In this document: positions 39,657 through 46,159 of the stretch, in pieces
How the letters are laid out: every line of letters starts with the position of its first letter
How positions within the stretch are numbered: position 1 is the stretch's first letter
Source of the DNA: an uncultured Bacteroides sp.
GTDB taxonomy: Bacteria; Bacteroidota; Bacteroidia; Bacteroidales; Bacteroidaceae
Assembly (NCBI GenBank): GCA_944322355.1
Contig: CALUOT010000017.1
Coordinates: forward strand, 1 to 46,159
Direction: 5' to 3'
DNA: 46,159 nucleotides
The notes under the pieces: generated by a model
Seen by the model: only the letters and a program-made list of their open reading frames with translations
Database searches by the model: none
Told to the model about the DNA's origin: nothing
Translations under genes and position numbers: made by a program

Positions 39657-42278
39657 ATGAATGAAGATATTGTCCTGACCCCGATGATGAAGCAGTTTCT
39701 TGACCTGAAGGCCAAGCATCCTGATGCTCTGATGTTGTTTCGTTGCGGAGACTTTTATGAAACTTATTCGACTGATGCCATCGTGGCCTCTGAAATCTTG
39801 GGTATTACACTGACCAAACGTAATAACGGGAAAGGGGGACAGACCATCGAAATGGCCGGATTCCCTCATCATGCGCTCGATACTTATTTGCCCAAGCTGA
39901 TTCGGGCGGGCAGGCGGGTGGCCATCTGCGACCAATTGGAAGACCCTAAGCTGGCTAAGAAACTGGTCAAGCGAGGCATTACGGAACTGGTTACTCCGGG
40001 CGTGGCTATCAGTGATAATGTGCTGAACTACCGCGAGAATAATTTCTTGGCAGCTGTGCATTTCGGAAAAGGAGCCTGTGGGGTGGCTTTTCTGGATATT
40101 TCTACGGGAGAATTTCTGACGGCTGAGGGTACGTTCGATTATGTGGAGAAGTTGCTGAATAATTTTGCTCCCAAGGAAGTGTTGTTCGAACGGGGGAAGC
40201 GGCCGATGTTCGAAGGTAATTTTGGCAACAAATTCTTCACGTTCGAGTTGGACGACTGGGTATTTACCGAAACTACGGCTCGTGAGAAGTTGCTGAAGCA
40301 TTTTGAAGTGAAAAACTTGAAAGGTTTTGGTGTGGAGCATCTGAAGAATGGCATCATTGCTTCGGGAGCCATCTTGCAATATCTCATCATGACTCAGCAC
40401 ACGCAGACGGCTCACATCACTTCGTTGGCCCGTATCGAAGAGGAGAAGTATGTGCGTCTGGACAAGTTTACCGTGCGCAATCTCGAACTGACTGCTTCGA
40501 TGAACGAGGGAGGCAGTTCATTGCTCAGTGTGATTGACCGAACCATCTGTCCGATGGGTGCCCGATTGATGAGGCGCTGGCTGGTCTTTCCGTTGAAAGA
40601 TGTGCGTCCCATCAATGACCGGTTGGACGTAGTGGAGTATTTCTTCCGTCAGCCCGACTTCAAGGATTTGATAGAAGAACAGTTGCATCGGGTGGGGGAT
40701 TTAGAGCGTATCCTTTCCAAAGTGGCGGTGGGGCGTGTCAGTCCGCGTGAACTGGTGGCGATGAAGTTGGCTTTGCAAGCCATTGAGCCCATCAAGAAAG
40801 CCTGTCTGGAAGCTGATAATGCCAGTCTGAACCGCATTGGCGAACAGTTGAACGAATGTCGCTCCATCCGTGACCGCATTGAACGGGAAATCAATAATGA
40901 TCCGCCTTTGTTGGTGAACAAGGGAGGAGTCATCCGGCAGGGTGTGAATGCGGAACTGGACGAGTTACGCCAGATAGCTTATAGCGGGAAAGATTACCTG
41001 CTCCAGATACAGCAGCGCGAAAGCGAACTGACCGGTATTCCCAGCTTGAAAATCGGTTATAACAATGTTTTCGGCTATTATATAGAGGTGCGCAACACGC
41101 ATAAAGACAAAGTACCTCAGGAATGGATACGGAAGCAGACGTTGGCTCAGGCTGAACGATACATTACGCAGGAGCTGAAAGAATACGAAGAAAAGATACT
41201 CGGTGCCGAGGACAAGATATTGATACTGGAAACGCAGCTTTACAACGAACTGGTACAAGCCGTGAGCGAGTTTATTCCACCTATTCAGATTAATGCCAAC
41301 CAATTGGCAAGGCTGGATTGCTTGTTGTCCTTTGCCACGGCGGCGCGCGAGAATAACTATATTCGCCCCGTATTGAACGACGATGACGTAATCGACATTC
41401 GCGGAGGACGTCATCCTGTCATCGAGAAACAGTTGCCTGTGGGCGAGCGTTATGTGGCCAATGACGTGAAACTGGACAGCACGACGCAGCAAATCATCAT
41501 CATTACCGGTCCCAACATGGCCGGTAAGTCGGCTCTTCTTCGTCAGACGGCTCTCATTACCTTGATGGCACAGATAGGGTGTTTTGTACCGGCCGAGAGT
41601 GCGCACATCGGGTTGGTGGATAAGATATTTACCCGGGTAGGAGCCAGCGACAACATCTCCGTGGGTGAATCTACCTTTATGGTCGAAATGAACGAAGCGG
41701 CCGATATTCTGAACAACCTGTCGCCACGAAGTCTGGTCTTGTTCGACGAGTTGGGTCGGGGTACTTCCACTTACGACGGCATTTCCATAGCATGGGCCAT
41801 TGTCGAGTATATCCACGAGCATCCCAAAGCCAAGGCGCGTACCCTCTTTGCCACCCACTATCACGAACTGAATGAGATGGAAAAGACTTTCAAGCGCATC
41901 AAGAACTATAACGTGACGGTGAAGGAGGTGGATAACAAAGTGATATTCCTGCGTAAGCTGGAGCGGGGTGGAAGTGAGCATTCGTTTGGTATCCACGTGG
42001 CCAAGATGGCCGGTATGCCCAAAAGCATTGTGAAGCGTGCGGATGAGATACTGAAGCAGTTGGAGCAAGAGAATCGTCAGGCCGGTTCTGTCACTGCAAA
42101 GTCCATTACCGAAGGGCCTTCGTCGGCCGGCGGCATGCAGCTCAGTTTCTTTCAGTTGGATGACCCTGTCCTTTGTCAGATTCGCGATGAAATACTGAAT
42201 CTCGATGTCAACAACCTGACTCCTCTTGAAGCACTGAATAAGTTGAACGACATCAAGCGGATCGTGAAGGGAAGGTAG
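39657..42278 (+). CDS. mutS: DNA mismatch repair protein MutS
   Basis: 873 residues, full length. The mismatch-sensing motif is in [20 protein letters not shown] (Phe and Glu of F-x-E near residue 30). Connector, lever and clamp regions follow. The ATPase has Walker [15 protein letters not shown] (near 617), the [14 protein letters not shown] segment, Walker [18 protein letters not shown] and FATHYHEL. The C-terminal part ([31 protein letters not shown]) carries the beta-clamp-like motif QLSFF. It binds mismatches and recruits MutL. It has its own promoter and ends before array H, a 22-bp palindromic array that could act as its terminator. Confidence 0.97.
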   Translation: MNEDIVLTPMMKQFLDLKAKHPDALMLFRCGDFYETYSTDAIVASEILGITLTKRNNGKGGQTIEMAGFPHHALDTYLPKLIRAGRRVAICDQLEDPKLAKKLVKRGITELVTPGVAISDNVLNYRENNFLAAVHFGKGACGVAFLDISTGEFLTAEGTFDYVEKLLNNFAPKEVLFERGKRPMFEGNFGNKFFTFELDDWVFTETTAREKLLKHFEVKNLKGFGVEHLKNGIIASGAILQYLIMTQHTQTAHITSLARIEEEKYVRLDKFTVRNLELTASMNEGGSSLLSVIDRTICPMGARLMRRWLVFPLKDVRPINDRLDVVEYFFRQPDFKDLIEEQLHRVGDLERILSKVAVGRVSPRELVAMKLALQAIEPIKKACLEADNASLNRIGEQLNECRSIRDRIEREINNDPPLLVNKGGVIRQGVNAELDELRQIAYSGKDYLLQIQQRESELTGIPSLKIGYNNVFGYYIEVRNTHKDKVPQEWIRKQTLAQAERYITQELKEYEEKILGAEDKILILETQLYNELVQAVSEFIPPIQINANQLARLDCLLSFATAARENNYIRPVLNDDDVIDIRGGRHPVIEKQLPVGERYVANDVKLDSTTQQIIIITGPNMAGKSALLRQTALITLMAQIGCFVPAESAHIGLVDKIFTRVGASDNISVGESTFMVEMNEAADILNNLSPRSLVLFDELGRGTSTYDGISIAWAIVEYIHEHPKAKARTLFATHYHELNEMEKTFKRIKNYNVTVKEVDNKVIFLRKLERGGSEHSFGIHVAKMAGMPKSIVKRADEILKQLEQENRQAGSVTAKSITEGPSSAGGMQLSFFQLDDPVLCQIRDEILNLDVNNLTPLEALNKLNDIKRIVKGR

Positions 42279-42293
42279 ACGTATTGGAAATGA

Positions 42294-42354
42294 AAAACAT
42301 ACTATCTTTAGCCTAAAAACAAAGCTTGTTTTGCGGGGAAAGATAGTATGTTTT
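42294..42354. repeat. Array H: 22-bp palindromic mini-array after mutS
   Basis: Three units at 22-base spacing, with centres at 42300 (TACTA), 42322 (AAGCT) and 42344 (TAGTA). Arms are AAAACA/TCTTTA, AAAACA/TGTTTT (shifted by one) and GAAAGA/TGTTTT. Overall it is also a perfect 16-bp inverted repeat: AAAACATACTATCTTT (42294-42309) and its complement (42339-42354). It lies between the converging mutS and lgt genes. Confidence 0.85.
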
Positions 42355-42385
42355 AAGACTTTACATACTTTGAGCGTTAAGGATT

Positions 42386-43276
42386 TCAGCTTTTCTTCCG
42401 TCCATAAAAGAACATAAAATAAAGTCCCACAAGGACGAACGGCACGCTGAGCCACTGCCCCATATTCAGCGTCATGCTTTCCTCAAATTCTACCTGATTC
42501 TCTTTCAGGAATTCAATGAAGAAACGGAATGTGAAAATCTCCGTCAGGCAGAGGCCGAAGAAGAAACCGCGACGGTAAGGATAGCTCAACGGAAGCACAG
42601 GTTTGGGCTTGCCGAATTGCGGCGTTTCTTGTTCCTTGCGTTGCTTCAATCCTCGCTTGTAGAGGTAAATCATGCCCAGGCAGAAGATGAAATAGGCAAT
42701 GGCTTCGTATAGCTGGGCCGGGTGGCGGGGTACCATGTCTACCCGTTCGAAAACGAACGCCCAAGGCATATCCGTGGGATGCCCGATGATTTCGGAATTC
42801 ATCAGATTGGCCAGACGGATGCAGCAGGCACAGATGGGGGTGGCTACGGCAATCATGTCGAGCACATCGACGAAATTCATCTTCGACCGATGGCAATAGA
42901 TGGCCAGGGATAGGATGAGGCCCAAGGTACCTCCGTGGCTGGCCAGTCCGGTATAGCCGGTAAATTTCCATCCACCGTCGGGCAGGAAGTGAATCGGTAC
43001 AATCATCTCGATGAAATGCTTCCAGCTTCCGAAGAAATACTCCGGATCATAGAAGATGCAGTGTCCCAGGCGAGAGCCGATGAGCATACCGAAGAAGCAG
43101 TAAAGAAACAACGGGTCGAATTTGTCGTCGCCAATCTTTTTGTCTCTATACTGGCGACGTACCATGAAGTAGGAACAGGCAATGCCGATAATCCACAGCA
43201 AGCCATAGTAACGGATGGAGATGCCGCCGATGTTGAACAGTTCGGGGTCGGGGCTCCAGTGAATAGTGAGTAGCAT
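42386..43276 (-). CDS. lgt: Prolipoprotein diacylglyceryl transferase
   Basis: 296 residues with seven membrane spans. The enzyme transfers a diacylglyceryl group from phosphatidylglycerol to the lipobox cysteine, the first step of lipoprotein maturation. Conserved blocks seen are [15 protein letters not shown] near the start, [36 protein letters not shown] and [20 protein letters not shown], which includes the family signature (RxANxxNxExxG). The C terminus (FGRKKS-type basic end) is cytoplasmic. It is essential for the many lipoproteins in this window. It is convergent with mutS and lies 18 bases downstream of panE on the same strand. Confidence 0.95.
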   Translation of the reverse strand: MLLTIHWSPDPELFNIGGISIRYYGLLWIIGIACSYFMVRRQYRDKKIGDDKFDPLFLYCFFGMLIGSRLGHCIFYDPEYFFGSWKHFIEMIVPIHFLPDGGWKFTGYTGLASHGGTLGLILSLAIYCHRSKMNFVDVLDMIAVATPICACCIRLANLMNSEIIGHPTDMPWAFVFERVDMVPRHPAQLYEAIAYFIFCLGMIYLYKRGLKQRKEQETPQFGKPKPVLPLSYPYRRGFFFGLCLTEIFTFRFFIEFLKENQVEFEESMTLNMGQWLSVPFVLVGLYFMFFYGRKKS

Positions 43277-43294
43277 AGTTATAAGGATTAATGA

Positions 43295-44209
43295 TTAATG
43301 GTTCGTGAATTTCCGTGCCACCTTGCGATAGGTCGGGATGTCTACTCCGTGAGCTTCAGCGGCTTCTATCAGGTCGAACAGCAGACCCTGCACTTCGCTT
43401 TCGTGCCCGCGGGCTATGTCCTTCTGCATAGAGGCGGTGCTTTGCGGATCCAGCTTGTCGATGACTTTCAGGTTATATTCCACCAAATCAGCGGGAATGT
43501 CTATCCCCAGTTTATGGCCCAGTTCGGCACTCTCGCGGGAAAGTCCGATAAAGGTGTCGCGCACTTCGCCCGGCTTCTGTACTTCGCCCATAGGTACGTC
43601 ATAATAGGCTCCTGTCACAGCCATGGCGGAGATGAACGACCATTTGACGAACGTGTCGCGGTTGATGTCATCGGAGATTTCGGCCTTGATGCCGCTCTCT
43701 TGCAAGTCACGTTGTACGGCCTCCAATGTTTCACGGGAAACAACGGTGCCTTTGTGCGCTCCGTACACCAGACGGAATATCTTGCCCATTTGCGTGATTT
43801 CTCCCTTTCTGCTGACAAAGCCCACGATGTAAATGCAGCCGTCCAGTACCGTCACCTCGGGTACCAGCCGTTGGATGCGCGGCCCTGTGCCGTAGACGTT
43901 TAGGATAGGAATCACAATGGTTTCGGGCATGGCGGTCCGGCGTATCAGTTCGGCAATAGATTCGTCGATGGAATACCCTTTCACACAAACAAAGATGACA
44001 TCGGCCTTGCCTGTATATTCTTCTGCGGTATAGGCCGGTATCTGCAAGGTATGTTCTCCTTTCAGGTCACTGTGCAGGCGCAATCCGTGTTCGCGGATGG
44101 CGGCTAGGTGTTCACCCCGGGCGATGCAGGTCACGTCTTTGCCTGCCAAGGTCAGGAAAGCAGCTATGCTTCCTCCTACACCTCCGGTTCCTACTATGAG
44201 ATATTTCAT
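43295..44209 (-). CDS. panE: 2-dehydropantoate 2-reductase (ketopantoate reductase family)
   Basis: 304 residues. The NADPH-binding N terminus is MKYLIVGTGGVGGSIAAFLT, followed by CVKGYSIDESIAELIRR with the conserved Lys near residue 79, and IPILNVYGTG with the conserved Asn. The C-terminal helical domain has FVKWSFISAMAVTGAYYDVP and ESEVQGLLFDLIEAAEAHGV, where a conserved Glu lies. It reduces ketopantoate in pantothenate (CoA) synthesis; some homologues act on other 2-keto acids. It lies upstream of lgt with an 18-base gap and is likely cotranscribed with it. Confidence 0.9.
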   Translation of the reverse strand: MKYLIVGTGGVGGSIAAFLTLAGKDVTCIARGEHLAAIREHGLRLHSDLKGEHTLQIPAYTAEEYTGKADVIFVCVKGYSIDESIAELIRRTAMPETIVIPILNVYGTGPRIQRLVPEVTVLDGCIYIVGFVSRKGEITQMGKIFRLVYGAHKGTVVSRETLEAVQRDLQESGIKAEISDDINRDTFVKWSFISAMAVTGAYYDVPMGEVQKPGEVRDTFIGLSRESAELGHKLGIDIPADLVEYNLKVIDKLDPQSTASMQKDIARGHESEVQGLLFDLIEAAEAHGVDIPTYRKVARKFTNH

Positions 44210-44228
44210 AATGATGGGTAGTTATTAG

Positions 44229-45053
44229 TTATTGTTTTATATACGTTTCTTTCTCCATATAATAGATTCCTTCGCCGCGGTCGCCGTTCTCCAGGTCTTC
44301 CAGTTCTACTTTAAAGAGGTGGTAGGGTAGCGTAGTATCGTGTTTGGGACGGTCTACAGTCAGGAGGTAAGCATTGGTGTAATAGTTGGAGGTGAGGTAT
44401 AGTTCCATGCACTGTTTGTGTAGCAAGGTCACTTCCTCTCCATCTATCCATACGGTAGCTTTCAGTTGGTCGATAGATGGGCCGAAGGGGACATACGTAG
44501 CCTTCTCATTCAGCGGTTCCTGCTGTATGTCTTTTAGGTTTTTTCCGGCTGTTAGTAAGTCGGGGTGTTCTTTAAGGGTATGTTGAATGCGTGTCAGCCC
44601 TTGTGGTTGCACAAAAATTTGGTAAGTAGGCATACTACCGGGGATACGGAAGACACGTATGCCGTATGCTTCCATGCGGTGATAGCGTAGGTTGAGAGTC
44701 GTATCACGGTCAGCAATGAAGTCCCATCCCCAGAATTCCAGTCGCTTGTCTGTGTCTGCCACATCGGCGGAAGCTGTGTGGAGATAGCGACCGAAGTTTA
44801 CGGCTGCCATGCTTTGATACTTACCTTTAGGAATGCGGGCAGTGTAGTAACCGTCTTTATCGGTGGAGGCTTGGGCAGCGATACGGAAGTTGGCGTATTG
44901 CCAGATGATAGTAGTACTGTCTTGCGGTTTTCCTGTAAAGTCCGTAACTTGTCCGTGGATAGTTACGGAGTCTTGTTGGGCGTAGCCGACAGTATAAGAC
45001 AGAAGAAATAGGAAGGTGAAAAATTGCTTTATGGGCGTATTGACGTAAGTCAT
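44229..45053 (-). CDS. Exported protein with carboxypeptidase-like regulatory domain, function unknown
   Basis: 275 residues from ATG 45053; the longer frame to 45167 is rejected because it begins with no signal and spans a palindrome. The start MTYVNTPIKQFFTFLFLLSY and VGYAQQDSVTIHGQVTD give a signal peptide followed by a CarboxypepD_reg-like beta domain (GQVTDFTGKPQDSTTIIWQY, ASTDKDGYYTARIPKGKYQS). The rest has no motif I recognise (MEAYGIRVFRIPGSMPTYQI, TAGKNLKDIQQEPLNEKATY). Such domains often sit on outer-membrane or surface proteins. It is followed by panE after 19 bases on the same strand. Confidence 0.65.
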   Translation of the reverse strand: MTYVNTPIKQFFTFLFLLSYTVGYAQQDSVTIHGQVTDFTGKPQDSTTIIWQYANFRIAAQASTDKDGYYTARIPKGKYQSMAAVNFGRYLHTASADVADTDKRLEFWGWDFIADRDTTLNLRYHRMEAYGIRVFRIPGSMPTYQIFVQPQGLTRIQHTLKEHPDLLTAGKNLKDIQQEPLNEKATYVPFGPSIDQLKATVWIDGEEVTLLHKQCMELYLTSNYYTNAYLLTVDRPKHDTTLPYHLFKVELEDLENGDRGEGIYYMEKETYIKQ

Positions 45054-45080
45054 ATACTTGCTGTGTTGGCCTCGTTCACT

Positions 45081-45248
45081 CTTTAAGGTCGCAAATTGTG
45101 ACCTTAAAGAATCATATTTACCCCGTATGATGTGTATCTTCTGTTGTATAATTAATGTTGGTAACATAACTTGTAGTGTTATGGGTTAAGTTTGAAATCA
45201 CATTTTGTGATTTCAAAGATTTTTGAGGTCACAAATTGTGACCTCAAA
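45081..45248. repeat. Dyad group F around the RhuM and CarboxypepD_reg genes
   Basis: Three long palindromes: 45081-45109 (arms AAGGTCGC/TGTGACCTT), 45191-45217 (arms GAAATCACA/TGTGATTTC) and 45222-45248 (arms GAGGTCACA/TGTGACCTC). All share CACA...TGTG near the centre and differ at the outer arms in a paired way. The second and third are 31 bases apart. The third contains the stop codon of the RhuM-type gene. Possible regulator binding sites or 3' hairpins. Confidence 0.8.
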
Positions 45249-46104
45249 TCGTTGTTGATTTCGTGTGCATGATTCTTTCCAACAATTCATTGGCATCGAA
45301 ATGCAACCGTGAGAACGCGAACCATTTCTTTCCCAAATCTTTCAGCGAAGCTCCGATGTGGTAGACATCCGAATCGATGAATAGAAAACGATCGTGTGCC
45401 TGTTTGTAGGTCAGCAGCTCAATGGGCGGATATTCTTCGTTATGCCGTTCCAAGTCCAATAACAAACGTTTGTCAATCTTGGCTGTATATATGGTGGCCT
45501 TCACATCTTGGCCTCTTTTGCTGAGCATGAGTAAAGTCTTCTCGTCCACATAGTTGTCTATCAATACGATGTTTTCTTTGGCCGATTTGATTAAGTCGGT
45601 GGCAAAAGCGTAGGCATCGAATATCTGTCCGTCGAAGAAAATGCCTTCTACGGGCGGCAAGGAAGTACGAACAAAGAAATCAATCTTCTCCGTATGGTCG
45701 GCTACGGTTTTCTCTAACTTTTCAAGTCGATGGTTGATAGAGTAACCTTTCAGCAGATAGTCTTTCAGTACTCTGGTAGCCCATTGGCGGAACTCTACGC
45801 CGCGCTGCGATTTGACTCGGTAGCCGACGGAGATGATAACATCCAAATTATAGTAGGCAATTTGACGTTTCACTTTCCTTGTTCCTTCTTGTTGAACTGT
45901 CAAGGAATACTTGACAGTTGCCGATTCTTCTAATTCCTTTTCTTTAAATACATTATGTGTGTGAAGGCTTATATTTTGCTTACTGGTCTGGAACAGTTCG
46001 GCCATTTGCGCTTGGGTCAGCCACACGGTTTCATCCTCCAGCCGGACTTCCAACTTGATGGCTTCTTCCGGCTGATAGAGTATGATTTCGTTGTTCTCTT
46101 GCAT
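45244..46104 (-). CDS. RhuM-family protein with C-terminal phospholipase D-like region
   Basis: 286 residues. The N-terminal RhuM/Bro-like part is clear: VRLEDETVWLTQAQMAELFQ, TSKQNISLHTHNVFKEKELE, and YYNLDVIISVGYRVKSQRGV near residue 85-105. A coiled-coil (RLEKLEKTVADHTEKIDFFV) follows. The C-terminal ~120 residues resemble a phospholipase-D fold: ENIVLIDNYVDEKTLLMLSK, then AHDRFLFIDSDVYHIGASLK. The HKD-type motif appears as HDRFLFID (HxRxxxxD), with Arg instead of Lys. Function is unknown; such proteins occur in mobile and defence regions and in pathogenicity islands. Its own promoter is not obvious, and dyad F overlaps its stop. Confidence 0.8.
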   Translation of the reverse strand: MQENNEIILYQPEEAIKLEVRLEDETVWLTQAQMAELFQTSKQNISLHTHNVFKEKELEESATVKYSLTVQQEGTRKVKRQIAYYNLDVIISVGYRVKSQRGVEFRQWATRVLKDYLLKGYSINHRLEKLEKTVADHTEKIDFFVRTSLPPVEGIFFDGQIFDAYAFATDLIKSAKENIVLIDNYVDEKTLLMLSKRGQDVKATIYTAKIDKRLLLDLERHNEEYPPIELLTYKQAHDRFLFIDSDVYHIGASLKDLGKKWFAFSRLHFDANELLERIMHTKSTTI

Positions 46105-46129
46105 AATCCGATTTTACAGGCTCTTGCAG

Positions 46130-46159
46130 TTACACATTAAACCGGAAGTGCATGATGTC
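46130..46159 (-). CDS. Possible 3' end of an upstream gene
   Basis: The frame reads DIMHFRFNV followed by TAA (46132-46130) and continues past the right edge. The ending with aromatic residues would suit an outer-membrane barrel, but nine residues are too few to be sure that it is coding. Confidence 0.25.
   Translation of the reverse strand, partial: DIMHFRFNV

Noticed and set aside
40965-42455. 496-residue minus-strand ORF opposite mutS
   Set aside because: It is antisense to a fully conserved MutS, has no start region features, and is a codon-bias shadow.

Overview
The window looks like a chromosomal segment of a Bacteroides-type gut bacterium (Bacteroidales). The evidence is a SusC/SusD pair, promoters with the Bacteroidetes -7 element TAnnTTTG and almost no Shine-Dalgarno use, HU-like and DUF4469-type DNA-binding proteins, a dipeptidyl peptidase IV, and intergenic AATGAAG heptad repeats. 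I cannot assign a species. No rRNA, tRNA, intact insertion sequence or CRISPR array was seen.

Layout. (1) 1-3883, minus strand: four-gene operon of two Gfo/Idh/MocA oxidoreductases, a DUF1080 lipoprotein and a TIM-barrel lipoprotein (cut by the window edge). This set matches the 3-keto-glycoside route of oxidation, elimination, hydration and reduction. (2) 4223-6187, plus: dusB and an SGNH hydrolase. (3) 6229-7828, minus: a metal ABC importer ATPase and binding lipoprotein with no permease beside them. (4) 8139-11571, minus: purD, a membrane protein, a YqaA-like protein and an MnmD-like methyltransferase. (5) 11725-13320, plus: a leucine-rich-repeat lipoprotein and a DUF4469 DNA-binding protein. 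(6) 13462-18560, minus: serine acetyltransferase, THUMP RNA methyltransferase with an Arg/Asp-rich tail, ORF6N protein, DPP-IV. (7) 18615-19561, minus: HU-like protein and flavin split-barrel protein. (8) 19862-26893: GC-rich acetyltransferase, RNase R (minus), cation exporter, then an epimerase / PAP2 / AmpG-like operon. (9) 27157-37545, minus: a polysaccharide utilisation locus (SusC, SusD, esterase fusion, GH106 remnant, GH2) in which two enzyme genes are broken. It is controlled by three promoters sharing one paired operator with fixed geometry. (10) 37849-38778: an Rpn nuclease fragment and a duplicated small RNA gene. (11) 38779-46159: acetylesterase, mutS, lgt, panE, a surface-type protein and a RhuM-type protein.

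The most unusual signal lies between the genes. Seven intergenic mini-arrays (A 8018, B 12251, C 19602, D 26909, E 38134, G 32551, H 42294) have an exact 22- or 23-bp period. Each unit is a short palindrome plus a short spacer. The palindrome arms differ from locus to locus, but within an array both arms change together. Arrays A and E, 30 kb apart, are clearly the same element with a different central triplet. I do not recognise a named element family for these. A related set of covarying dyads with a different period (F) sits at 45081-45248.
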